Of a DNA stretch of 64,000 nucleotides, positions 21,652-33,284 are shown one piece after another. The notes beneath the pieces were generated by a model that worked only from the letters and a program-made list of their open reading frames with translations, was not told the DNA's origin and did no database searches. The position numbers and the translations under genes were made by a program. The stretch's first letter is position 1; every line of letters starts with the position of its first letter. Origin of the DNA: Echria macrotheca (taxonomy: Eukaryota > Ascomycota > Sordariomycetes > Sordariales > Schizotheciaceae); the NCBI GenBank assembly GCA_030411725.1, contig MU839846.1, positions 372,001 to 436,000 on the forward strand. The letters are read 5' to 3'.

Positions 21652-23234
21652 ATGGCACTCACGGTCACCGTGACCGGCTCATCAGCCTTATCAGCCAGCG
21701 CCGCCGGCTGGCTTTTGTTCCTCCTTCTCACAACCGTCACCGCCGCCCGCACAGCAACCGCTCTCCAACAACAAAACCAACATCACGACAGATTCGGCGC
21801 CATCGAAACAAGCCCAGCAATTCTAGGTCCCGGTCTATCCCCGCGCTTCTACCACGCCGCCGCACCAGCTCGACCGCTCGCCCGGCGCCAGGCACAGTGT
21901 AATCCCGGAAACCACCCATGTTTGTTTCCCGTCCCCTCCTTTGTCTTCATATACCACCTATCCATACTAACTTCCAGCGAAACAAAAAAAGGCAACGAAA
22001 TAGGCGACGTAGGAAGCGCAGCCTGCTGTCCAGATGACTCCTAGTACGCTTTATCTCCTATCATCTCATCCTCATCTCATCAGACTGACAAAAAAAAAGC
22101 TGCATCATAAACCCCTCCACCACAACCCTCCCAGCCTGCTGCCCCCTAGGCTCAACCTGCAACTCCCCCTGCCAACAATCAGAATACCAATGCCTCGTGA
22201 CCATCAGCGGCACGTCGACCGCACAGGCCTGCTGTCCGCGCAAGTGCACATCCACCTCCCAATTCGGCTGTCCCTTATCCCTAGGCGGCGGATGCTGCAG
22301 CTACGGATCGGTATGCGGCTCCCCGAGCGTGTGTCTCTCGACGGTCGCCCCGAGTTCATCGACCACCCCTCTCGTATCGCAGGTGCCGGTGGGGTGCACC
22401 ACGAGCCAGATCAGCTGCGCGGCTAGCCTGGGGGGCGGGTGCTGTGCTGCCAGTCAGAGGTGTACGCTTGTCGAAGGGGCGGCGCGGTGTGCTGATAGCT
22501 TGGTCACGCCGACTGGCAGCGGTGTTTCTTCTTCTGCTGATGATGGGGATGGGGAGGGAGGTTTGAGTGCGGGTGCCAAGGCGGGGATTGCTATTGGGGT
22601 TGTATTTGGGGCGGGTTTGGTCATTGGCGCTGTTACTTGGTTTTGCTTACGACGACGACGAAGGAAACCAACAAATCCGAGGCCGGAGGGCGTCGTGGGG
22701 ACTATTTTGGGGGCGTCGGGCGGGAGGGAACCTGGTTCTGTCACTGATGATCGGTCCGAGATGGTGGAACATGCTGCTGGAGGAGGGGGGGATAGATCGG
22801 TACAAAGACATGGACCGGGAGCGGGAGGGGGAGGGAATACGACGGAATACTTCGGCGGGGATCCGGCGATTGGGCCGTACTCGGATGAGTACTTTGGACC
22901 GTCGTCCGAGGGGACTACGCCGGGGACGGGTATCAGAAGTGGTGGTGGGGTCCCTGTCGCGCCGCATTCGCCGGGGGATATTGCCGTGCCGGTGGAGATT
23001 GATTCGAGCCATCACGAGCCGAGGGATCCGGGGGCGGCGGGCACGGTTGATGGGAGGTTTGAGCTGTACGGGTCGGATTTGCTGGGGCCGGGATCGTGGT
23101 CGGGGACTAGTCCGGCCCAGGGGAATCCCGTGCCGTCGCCGGTTACGCCGGTTGTACCGTCGCCTTTGGACGAGACGCCGCAGTCGGGGGTGAGTGACGA
23201 GCGTAGTTCTAGGGGTCCGGGGGTAGCCAGGTGA
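21652..23234 (+). CDS. Cysteine-rich single-pass membrane protein with CC-motif repeats
   Basis: Three exons, 21652-21919, 22004-22043 (only 40 nt) and 22100-23234, give 480 residues. Both junctions restore conserved-looking text: HP-C-DVGSAACCPDDS, then S-Y-CIINPSTT. The N-terminus has a hydrophobic signal (residues 15-32). The extracellular part carries repeated twin-cysteine motifs: AACCPDD, PACCPLGSTCNSPC, QACCPRKC, GGGCCSYGSVC and GGGCCAASQRC. A Ser/Thr-rich stalk leads to a transmembrane helix at about 264-286 (AGIAIGVVFGAGLVIGAVTW), followed by RRRRRKP as stop-transfer. The cytoplasmic tail (about 190 residues) is Gly/Pro/Ser-rich and disordered. The architecture suggests a surface sensor or adhesin. 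No enzymatic domain is seen and the family is not named with confidence. Confidence 0.8.
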
Positions 23235-24310
23235 TTGTTTATCTAGGTATGGTGGCAAGGGAGTGTACTATATAGTAATGAGTTATGATGGATGTGATAG
23301 GGCTTTTTAGGGAGGAGGTTTTGTATACGGGAATACGAGCATTGATACCCCTTATTCTCCATGTTGTATTTTGGCACTCGTTATTCTGCTGGGGATCAAA
23401 TACGGAGATACCCTGTAGTTGTGGATGCCATGCCGTTCTCGTAGTTGAATGTTCGGGGCTGTCTTTTCTCATATTGTTAGGTACAGCTCATACAAATACT
23501 CATCCTACACAACACTCAACCACTAAAAAACCAACTCATCTCTTCCCAACTCGTCTTCGTGCCTATCACACAAATACTCCATACTCGATATCTCAGTTCT
23601 GTCCGTATTCCCAATACGTCAAATTTGCCCGCAATAAACAACCCGAGCGATCAAACCACCAGCCGATACGTATACACACACCTCATATCCATAAACAGGA
23701 ACAAATACACCATCACCTAAGGGGCACAATAATACTACACAAACATATATATCAACGTGTATCAATATTCATCACCACCCGCCATCTAAGCCAACAACCG
23801 GTATCCTCTTTCGTACGTGGAGAGTAGTCTTTCGTAGAGAGTAGACCTAGCAAGTAGCACATACGGTAATCTATCTCCTCCCCCAACTTTTGACGCCTCT
23901 CGGAACACCACCTCTCAGTCAACAACCAGCAACAAAAAAAAATACCTCTGAAAAAAAAAACCCAGCGATTACAAAACAACACGCAATGCCATGCAAAACA
24001 CAACATGTGGTATCATCATCCCGTTCTCGTCACAACAAAAAACCCTCCACCATTTGGCCATGTGCTCGTGCTGCGTCGTCGTGGGGCTCTTCTAAATCCT
24101 CACCCAGTCCCCCCATCATCCCCGTCCACATCCCGGGTGTCATCTTGTTCATCTAGCATCTTTCCACGTCGTCCTCCATCTACCAAGTCGTTCCGTGCCC
24201 GTGTAAAGTGAATGATATCCCCTCGACAACAGTACCGTCTATCCTCATCCATTACTCCACCCCCCGTGTCACGGCTAGATGCCTGAGCTATGCCTCGGCA
24301 GGAGGCCCAT
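23235..24310. other. Convergent intergenic region
   Basis: Holds the 3' regions of the cysteine-rich membrane protein and of Pom1. It is AC-rich with short A-tracts and lacks a recognisable gene. Confidence 0.55.
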
Positions 24311-27300
24311 CTAGTGCCGGCGGCCCATGGCGACAGTAGCGCCAGCGGCCGCGAGATCCTGCTTCGCGCTCACGCTACGAGCCGACGCCCGGGGAAGACC
24401 GCTGCTGCCTATCGACCCGGCGTTGGCCGCATAGTTGGTCGTCCCGGTGCCCGTGCTGATCCTCTTCGCCCCCGCGCCGTTCCCCGCTGAAGTCGTACTG
24501 ACACCCGACGTCCTGCGCGACGTCGACGCTGAAACCCCCTGCTTCAAAGGACTAATTGTGGACACGCCGGTGCTCTCGCGCGGCCGCAGCGTTGTGTTGG
24601 ACTTGGAGGCCGCTGGTGGCTCCGGAAGCGGTCGGGGCGTCGCACTAAGGCTGCCGACCCGCTTGCTCGGAGACGAATCGCGCATCCGAGGCACCGGAAC
24701 CGACGTCTTCTGGCCGGTGATGAATTCGTGCCGAATGGCTTCGTCCGGCTTCATGCGTCGGTCAGGGTCCCACCGGAGGCACTTGGCCAGGAAATCCAGG
24801 AACGGCTCATCATCACACTTGAGTACCTGCTGGAGCGTCTTCGAGGATGGCCGCCGTCGGCGGCCCTTCGACGACACCGTGAGGCGTGGCTTACCCATGC
24901 TGTCGAAAAACAACTTCTTACGCGTCGACTTTTCAATGAGATGCTTCTCGGGCGGCCCAAACACCTCCATGATGCATGCGAGCTGTTCCTGTTCGTTTTC
25001 GCCCGGGAAGATCGGCACGCCGGTGTAAAGCTCGGCCAGAATACAACCTAGAGACCACATGTCGATGGGCATGCCGTACGTCATGCCGAGGATGACTTCA
25101 GGGGACCGGTAGAAGCGAGACTGTATGTACGTATATACCTTTTCGTTCTCGAAGCAGCTGGAACCAAAATCAATGACCTTGATTTCCGAGTGGAGGGGGT
25201 GGCGCAGCAGGATGTTCTCCGGCTTCAGATCGCAGTGGATGACCTTGTGCTGCTTGAGCAAGTTGAGCGAGCTGAGGAGTTGCTTGGTAAACCGCCGGAT
25301 TAGTTTGAGCGAAAAACCGCGGAAGGCATTGGACTTGATGAATTCGTAGAGGTTCATATCCAGAAGCTCGGTCGAGATGCAAAGATGGCCGCGGAAGTAG
25401 AAGCTGTGGGTAAAGCTGACCATGCTGTACTTGTTCTTGGGGTCCTGCAAAAGTCAGTATACACCTGGATGAACCCCGATAAAAGACTTACCCATTCGCG
25501 AAGCTTCTGCAGGATGTTGACCTCGACGAGAGCCTGCTGATGGAACCGCTTCTTATTCCGAATGATCTTGACCGCCACAAGAACGCCCGTCTTATGGTCG
25601 ATACACCGGACCACTTGCCCAAAGCTTCCCTTTCCGAGCACATCGATGATCTCATACCGGTAGGCGAGGTGGTCCCCGGGCACAATAGAATAATCTCCCC
25701 GTTCGTCGTCATACCCGAAATTGGGAGCATCAGACTGCACATCACCCACCACCTTGGCGGCGTTCTGTGTGCCACAGAAATAAATGTCTTTGTAATCGAC
25801 GATTTCGCCGCGCTCGTAGATGTTGAGGACCGCAATCCGGATGGCTTCCTGAGGGCTCACCCGTTCCTTAGCCGTGGCGCGCTTCCGGAGCGCATCAAGT
25901 GTCCGGGCCGCTAGTTCTGTCTCCTTGCGTCGCTGTCCAAGCTTCTTCATCTCCTCCTCAGCGACCAAGTCGTCCTTATCCAGGTCGGCCGTCCACACGT
26001 CATGATGGCGCAGCGCTGCCGTCGACTGTTTCGGCTTTAAGATTTTCTGGACTACAGACGAGTTGTACGAGAGAGCCGACTTCTCGGCCACCGTCTCGAG
26101 TGTCGATTCCTTGGTATTGAGGCTGTCGCTGCGGTTCCTATCCTGAGCGATAATGGCATTGAGGCTCGACGTCGAGCTCTTCCGTCTCCTGGACTCGAGA
26201 TAACCACCGGTGCCACTCGATTTCGTCGACGGCGTGGGACTTGGGGGTTTGCTGGCCGTCACATTGTTTAATGTGGCGGAAATCGGTATCCTCGGCGGAG
26301 GCATGGAATCATGCTTAATATGGCTCGCGTCACCCTTGTCCCCAAGATGGCTGATGCTGTTCTTGGAGGCGCTCCGTTTCCATGACAAGCTCAGCTTTCG
26401 CCTCAGAGAGCTTATCGACGATGGCGTTGGCGGCTCGTCCGGGCTGGAGAGTGGGGCCGGAGATTTTGCCCCTGTACTCTTTGTTGTGTTAATAGTCTTG
26501 GGTGCTCGCGGACCAGAGGGTCTGGCTGGCTGGCTTGGCACATCGGGCACCGAGTCTAGCGGCAGAGTGTAGTCACCTCCAGTCTTGGACCGCTTGAGAA
26601 AAGCCGACTCCACATGTCCACCTTTGGGCACCGACGAAGACAAAAAGGGCGACATGCCAGATCGCTGGTTCCCTCCCGACTTTAAACCGTTATTTGTAAA
26701 CGACTCGGACGAACTCGTCGGATCGGCCACCACCGGACTCTCGCGCCTCGTCCGGTGGACCGAGCTGCTACTCCTCAGATGCTGGATATCGGTCCTGTCT
26801 TCCGCCCGGTTCCGGGAGAAGAAGGTGCCCTTGGACGCCGTCATCGGCGTCGTCGGCGTCTTCGCGATCTGCCTGGTAGGGGGCGGTGAGAGGTTTCTGT
26901 CCGAGACCCCTTGTTCTTGCAGCGCCGCTATTTTGGCCGCCGTCGGCGTGCTTAGCGGCCCTAGCGTGATGGGGGGCAACCGCAATGGCTGCAGGTTCTT
27001 CTTGGTTTGTGCGGCAGGCTTCTTCTCTGCATCCATCTTCGAGGTATGTGCCGATTTCCGATTGCTCTGTCTCCGCTGTACCTTGGCGGGTTGCGGCTCA
27101 TTCAGCTGAATCATTGACACACTCCCAGTCGAGGTGCTATTGAGGCTGCTCGCATCGAAAGCCAGATTCGATCTCCTCTTGTCCAGGAACGACAATTCGG
27201 CCGGCGAGTCCTTGGGAGACTCGTACACCTTTGGTATTGCGGGGACTGGCGGGACATCTTCCTCGTCCTCCCCCGCTGTCGTGTTGTGCAAGTTTAGCGC

Positions 27301-28726
27301 TTTGGGAGCCGGCAACCTCGAGCTTACCGTTTGCGAATTGCGCGCCTGTATCGATCCGGTCGACGTCCGAACCGTGTTGAAGCTGTTTGTCGAGTTCACC
27401 GAGAGACCTGAGCTGTACGATTTACGATTGGGGTCCGGAGTTGTCCGGGATGAGGAGGGCGTCGAGATTTTGCGCGGCAGCATGGACGGCGAGCGAGACG
27501 AGGCCCGGATTTCAGCGGATAGAGGTAATGGGTTGGCTGCCGTTTGCGCCTGGGTCTGTGGTTGGCTTTGATGCATGGTTGACATCCGCTTCATCCTCCT
27601 CGTATCTGTTGGGCTGATGGTGCGCGCTCCCAGTCCGGTGGCATGCGAGGCATGAGGAACGCCGGGCATTATCGACATCCGCTTTCCAGAGCCGGGGTTT
27701 TGCCCCTTCGCTGCCGTCCGTGGCGAGCGGGGCATGGCCATCGAGATATGGCTCTGATCCACCGAGAGGGTGCTCACGTCTGGTGACAACATGGATTGGC
27801 TGGCACGAGGCGGCGGCTGCACCGACCGGGCCTTGGAAGCTCGAGAGCCGGTCAGATTCCGAGTTGTATCCCCCACCATAGGTCGCGAGCCTCCATCGAT
27901 AGACGACCGGGTCGAGTCCAGACCGTTCCTGTCCGACAGCGACGCCATGCTCGGCCGCCGTTTTCGCGTCTCGAAATCACTCCCGTCATAAAGACCCGGC
28001 CCGACCGACTTTCGAGGAGGTTTGACAATATTGGAATTTGAGACAGGCGGATAGTGGCTCTGACGTCGTGGGCGCATGGCTGCAGGGGCGGTCGGGGCGC
28101 CTGGTACGCCCGGGTTGATTGGCACTGTGGAGTTGCTGGTCTGTCTACTCGTGGTGCTGGGCCGACGCAATATCGAACCCGTCCTCCCCGGCCGCGTCGG
28201 TGGCGGTTGCTGCGCGGCATTGCGCGCATTGGCGGTGGCCTGCGCGACTCCGGGATGCTCCACCATGTTGTCAATTGTGAGGCTGCGATCCCCCAAGATG
28301 CTCCCCTGGCCGGATGGTGAGGGAAACTGTGTGAGCTTGAAGTCGGTCGACGCCGACTCGAGGCTGCTCTGGAGGTCGTCAAAGCTCACCGAGGGCAGGA
28401 AATCAAAGGATGCCGTGGTCGAGTCGCCTATATCATCGGGCGCGCCATTCCTACCGCCGAAGGAGAAAAGGGAGTGGTTGTTGGCGGACGACGCGCTCAG
28501 CATTGGGGCGTCGGCGGCGGATCGACGGAGAGATCCGATCTTGGTAGGGCTGGCGTTTTCCTTGGTCCTATCGCCAAAACAATCGAGGTTAGCTGGAAGG
28601 TGGACGAGAGCGAGAATGTGGCTCGGAGCCGATGCTGCTCGGGGCAGGGTGAAGGAGAAGTTCGCACCTAGACGACAGCTGGCTCTCCCAACGAGGGCCA
28701 GCAGGGACGTGATGCTCCCTCTTCAT
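24311..28726 (-). CDS. pom1: Pom1-type DYRK dual-specificity protein kinase
   Basis: Three exons, 28668-28726, 25492-28567 and 24311-25444, give 1422 residues. Pom1 is a cell-tip kinase of fission yeast that controls polarity and division-plane position. Residues 1-900 are disordered and very rich in Ser, Pro, Arg and Thr, with many possible phosphosites. The DYRK-homology box lies before the kinase (PNFGYDDERGDYSIVPGDH). The kinase domain starts near 991 (YEIIDVLGKGSFGQV). It has the VAVK lysine at about 1020, HCDLKPEN at 1115-1122, DFG at 1137-1139 and the activation-loop YTYIQSRFYRSPE with tyrosines 1149 and 1151. A Ser/Pro-rich tail of about 130 residues follows. The first exon (19 codons) is inferred: the frame TKENASPTKIGSLRRS continues upstream of the ATG at 28503 to an acceptor, and a 100-nt intron joins it to a short exon. 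The exact start is less certain than the rest. Confidence 0.9.
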
Positions 28727-30919
28727 AGAGTAGCGCAATCCGCGAGGCCGTCGAGCGATTGGAGGCGAGGCTCAGGGCTCAGGGCGACGGTGGATGGGTC
28801 GAAGGCGGTGTCGCGGGCCGGTCAAGGTTGCTCGCTCGGTCGCTCCTCACAGTGCAAATTCGAGGCCCCCAATTCAGCGCATCGAGCCTCAGTCCGGTCA
28901 AGGAGCTGAGATCAATCCAGGGGCTACCTCATTCCGGGGACGCGGCGAGGCGGTCGGGGGGGAGCAGACGTCGGCTTCGCGCGAGGATGAGTGGTGATGT
29001 GGTGTTGCTGGGGCCTCGCGGTGAGAGGCGTGCCTGTGTCGTGGATTGCGGATTGATTGAGCAAGGGCGGCGCCGATGTTTTTGGCCGCTCGCGGGAAAT
29101 GGCCGGCAGGTGGCAGCCAGCAGGGTGGGCCGGCTGTCAAGTTTCAACGAGCGCTGGGACAGACAGACAGGCACGCTTAAGCGCATAAGCCTTGTTTTCT
29201 CACTGGGCAACAGACCCTTGGAACCCGCAGCTTGGATGGAATGTGGGGAGCGAAAAAGGGGACCTGAAGGACCTCCAATGAAGTGCCGTCCTCGAGCAAA
29301 ACAGAACATGTCCATCCTGGAAGCGGATTCTCAATTGTCGCGACAGCCCTAATGAACTCGGTGGACTCATCGCAACGGTGTTCTTTCCCCAGACTGAAAA
29401 ACTACAGCAATCCCCAACTGTCTCGGATGCCAATAAGCTGATATTGGCCATCGCAATTACAGACCTTTCCATCTGTTACCTGCATATCCTGCCTCACAGA
29501 ACCAGATGTCCATTGCAGATGGCGCGCTGCTGGCGCTGTTTCAAGACTCGGTGGCTACACCAACCGCATGCCGAGCCGCCAATGTTATTGTTTGCTTAAC
29601 AAAAGCCACCCAGCTATAACAGTTTCTGGGAGAGAGTTTCCGCCTCGGCAACCCGCACCGTCTCTCAATGCTGCTGCTGAATGCCGGAGATTTGGTGCAA
29701 TATGCAGACAGCCGTCGTGATTAAACTTGATGTCGGATCCCGGTCGGCGTCGCTCTTCTTCAGCAAGGAAGAATTCCATCGGCAGCCGTTCAGAAAGACG
29801 TTTCTCAGTTTCTTCCACCGCTCGGACGGTTTCAACTCGTTCGTATCGGTTGTTGCCAAAGCGTAAAAAGCAAATGTAAACAACAATCATCGAGGGAACC
29901 AACAACCTCCTTTTGGCTGCATCTGTTAGTTTCATGGCCCTAATTTCCAGCACGTCTCAGGCGCTGGCAGCTGGCCAATGCGGCTGTCAATTCTGGGCGG
30001 GTGGGCAGGATGCCGACTTGACCGCGGCCCGCCGCAGCAACCATTTCTTTAAAATAAATCGCGCCGCGACACGCTTTTTCACGACGCGCCGGACGCGATT
30101 TCTTGTTCAAATTTGACGTGTGCTGGGGTGTCTCAGCCTTTTCTTTTCCGTGCTGTCTCACCCACCCGAGATTTATTATTCCTATACGGTTTAAAAGATG
30201 TCTTCTTGGATACTTGGAAGCGTCGTACAGAGTTAGTCAGGCATGCCGGCTGCCCGCTGGCTGCGTGCTGCTTCCAACTCCCGTAGGCGCGGGGTATACT
30301 TTTCGACGGGTCTCGTGAAGGGTCGCCCTACGTGACGCAGGCACATCGTCTGGTTCTGCACGTCTCCTTCTCCTAGCGCCCCGCCTGAATCCAGCAGTCT
30401 GGATTCGAACGGCTCTCGGCTTGTCGGTGGTGTGGACGAGTCGCCAAGGAGTCGGGAATCAGCTGCGCCGTTGAAGCGACATGCTGCACGACGCAAGACA
30501 GATGTATTTCGGGATGTTGGCAGCGGTCAGTTTTTAGACACTTGAATGGCAACCAGGTTGGCGCTTTCGATATTGTTCCTGCTGTGCAGTCGGTTGTCAA
30601 TCAATGGAGAATGCGGGCGGGAAAGGGTTTGACAGCGGCATCGCATTTTCACATGTGACGCTACGGCAACTTGTCCGGGATGGCGCCAAGCACCGTCTTG
30701 CGTCTTGCGTCAGTCAGATGGCTCAGCAAAACTCTCGGCACCTTCAACAAAAACATCCATTGCTCCAACCTAATCAATTCCAAAGGACTACCAGCTCGAG
30801 ACATTCCAGAACCGAGCACACAGAGACGGTTCACACCCATCCGGACGCAGCCGAGTCCAGTGCGGCGCAAACAAAAACAGATGGTGGGGTGACGTCGACC
30901 TTCCCCCCTCAACAACACC
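28727..30919. other. Divergent intergenic region of 2.2 kb
   Basis: Contains the promoter and leader regions of Pom1 (minus) and the Pex24-family gene (plus). A number of overlapping open frames exist in the GC-rich part near 28760-29350, but they have no domain and use different frames. No gene is called. Confidence 0.55.
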
Positions 30920-32536
30920 ATGACCGACTTCGCCAGTGACTTCGCCGCTGCCTTCCTCAATGCGCCCGACGCACCCGACGCGCCCGACCCCCACGACGAT
31001 CCAGTCCCCGTCATCACCGCCAACTACCACGATGAAGACACACGCTCAGAAACCTCCGGGGGCGCCGCCGCCGCCGGCGACCCTGCGAAGAAGGCACGCA
31101 GCCTCCGGCGTGGTCTCGTCAAAGCCGCCAACATCCAGGATATGCTGCTAGAAAAACTGCTTCACCAAATGCTTCCACTCGACGATATCCCCCCTGCGGA
31201 AAGCAGCGGTGGAGGCGCACAAGTCCAGATCCAGACCCCCGACGGCGGGACCACCACGACCACCGCATCGCCCGACGACCCGCTCGAGCTCCGCCCCGGC
31301 TTCACGGTGGGCACCATGTCCAACAACTTCCGCCGCTTCAACGCCCGCATAGGCGTGGTCTTCCAATTCCAAGCCCGCGTTCTGCGTCTTCTATCGTGGC
31401 GTCGCCCCTCACACACGTTATCGCTGCTCGCAGTCTACACCTTCGTCTGCCTCGATCCTTACCTCCTATGCGTCCTGCCGCTGGTAATAGGCCTCTTCGG
31501 CGTGCTCGTCCCGTCCTTCATCGCGCGGCACCCCGCGCCCCCTCCCCTCGTCGCCGTCGAGCCCGACCGCTCGTACTACAGCTACTACGCCGCGCGCGGC
31601 GGGCCGCCCTTGGCCCCGGCGCGCACCGTCCGTCCGGTCAAGGAGCTCTCGCGCGACTTCTTCCGGAACATGGGGGATCTGCAGAACTGCATGGAGGATT
31701 TCAGCGTGGCGCACGACAAGGTCGTCGCGCTGGTGGTGCCTGTCACCAATTTCTCGGATGAGGCGCTCTCGTCGGCGGTATTTGTTTTGCTAGCGGCGGC
31801 GGCGGCCGTAATGTCCATCGCTGCGCATCTCCTGCCGTGGAGGTTTGTCGCGCTGGCAGGAGGGTGGGCGGCGATCTGGTCGACGCATCCTGCCGTGGCT
31901 CGGGTTGTGGCCGCGCAACAACAGCAGCAGACGGAGGGTGGTGGCAAGCAGACGACATATGGAAATGTCGTGCGGACCGTCCATACGGCTTTCGATAACT
32001 GGGTAAAGGGCGATATGCTCCTCGACGAGGCGCCCGAGACGCGCGAGGTCGAGATCTTTGAGCTGCAGCGTCTTGTCTCGGACGGCGGCGCCGGCGAGTG
32101 GGAGCCCTGGCTGTTCAGCCCGAGTCCGTATGATCCGCTCTCGGCCGGCCGGATCGCCGGACACCGGCCCCGCGGGACGCGCTTCTTTGAGGATGTGCTT
32201 CCGCCCGCCGGGTGGGAGTGGAGCGAGAAGAAGTGGGCTCTGGACCTGTGGAGTCGGGAGTGGGTTGAGGAGCGGATTATCACCGGCGTCGAGGTTGAGA
32301 CGGAGGGCGAGCGGTGGGTTTATGATATGTTTGTTGCCAACAATGGGGGCCAAGGGGAGGGTGGTGATATGGTTGTGGACCAGGCGGCACGGGAGAGGGA
32401 GAGGGAGATGGAGGGGAACAGGAATCAGCAGCAGCCGACTGTTAGCTGGGAGGAGGGCGAGGAGGGGATGGGAAGACGGGGGGAGTGGAGGAGGCGGAGG
32501 TGGGTTCGGATGGTGAAGCGGAGGAATGTTAACTAG
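30920..32536 (+). CDS. Pex24/Pex28-32 family peroxin with dysferlin domain
   Basis: Intronless, 538 residues. The family is integral to the peroxisome or ER membrane and controls peroxisome number, size or contact sites (Pex24 in Yarrowia; Pex28-Pex32 in yeast). Residues 1-130 are acidic and disordered with DAPDAPDAPDP. A reticulon-like hydrophobic hairpin covers about 166-200 (LAVYTFVCLDPYLLCVLPLV), followed by RPVKELSRDFFRNMGDLQNCM and a second hydrophobic block at about 283-320. The dysferlin region at about 375-470 shows VEIFELQR, EWEPWLFSPSPYDP and GWEWSEKKWALD, ending with ERWVYDM. The C-terminal 70 residues are charged and low complexity. The order matches fungal Pex24 proteins. Which yeast paralogue it equals cannot be told here. 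Confidence 0.88.
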   Translation: MTDFASDFAAAFLNAPDAPDAPDPHDDPVPVITANYHDEDTRSETSGGAAAAGDPAKKARSLRRGLVKAANIQDMLLEKLLHQMLPLDDIPPAESSGGGAQVQIQTPDGGTTTTTASPDDPLELRPGFTVGTMSNNFRRFNARIGVVFQFQARVLRLLSWRRPSHTLSLLAVYTFVCLDPYLLCVLPLVIGLFGVLVPSFIARHPAPPPLVAVEPDRSYYSYYAARGGPPLAPARTVRPVKELSRDFFRNMGDLQNCMEDFSVAHDKVVALVVPVTNFSDEALSSAVFVLLAAAAAVMSIAAHLLPWRFVALAGGWAAIWSTHPAVARVVAAQQQQQTEGGGKQTTYGNVVRTVHTAFDNWVKGDMLLDEAPETREVEIFELQRLVSDGGAGEWEPWLFSPSPYDPLSAGRIAGHRPRGTRFFEDVLPPAGWEWSEKKWALDLWSREWVEERIITGVEVETEGERWVYDMFVANNGGQGEGGDMVVDQAAREREREMEGNRNQQQPTVSWEEGEEGMGRRGEWRRRRWVRMVKRRNVN

Positions 32537-33284
32537 AATGGTAATGATTGTATGAATTGTATGGTTAATGGCAGAGATGTCAGAATACTCTGACTGTTGT
32601 GGACCTAAGTTGTCTATCTTGTCCATGGCAATGTCAAAATATGTGCCAGAATACGAGCTTGCATGGACCGAAGTTTTTTTTATCTGAGATACCGTAGATA
32701 ATAGATCAAGCTCAGGCTCACTAGCTGGTTTCGGTAGATCCGGTGGAAAAGGAAGGAGAAGAGATAGAGGATATACAACGGGCTGGAGAATTTGTTGAGA
32801 GATATGGAGAGCGATAATACCAGATCACATCGCGGCCTCTCCTTGCTTGAGTGCCTCCCGGGCCGACCTTACCTACCTTACCTTGTACCGCTACATCAAT
32901 CAGCCTTTATACAACCACAGAAACCTTATACATAAGTCTATTGCAAGCGTATATCCACCATTTGGGAAACAAAAACAAGTATTCAGAAGCAGATAGGATA
33001 ATAAGACGGGGCAATATACCACAGGAGAAATCATCTCTGACGCGGTGGGACGGAGCGCACATCCTTCCCAACAACATTGCCAGTTTGAAGAGACAGCTCA
33101 CATACACTCCCTGGCATCTGAATTCGGTTGGGATGGTAAATGTGTATACCACTGGTAAAATAAATCCAAACGCTGCATTGTCCTTTTCCTCTCCGCAGAA
33201 TGATCCCAATAATCTACAAGCAAACCGCTACTCCGTACCCGAGTACTACTGATAAAACGCCAAGGCCGTGGATTCGCCCCAATA
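32537..33284. other. Convergent intergenic region
   Basis: 3' flanks of the peroxin and GGPP synthase genes. A CCTTACCTACCTTACC stretch lies near 32866-32881. No coding sequence is recognised. Confidence 0.55.
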
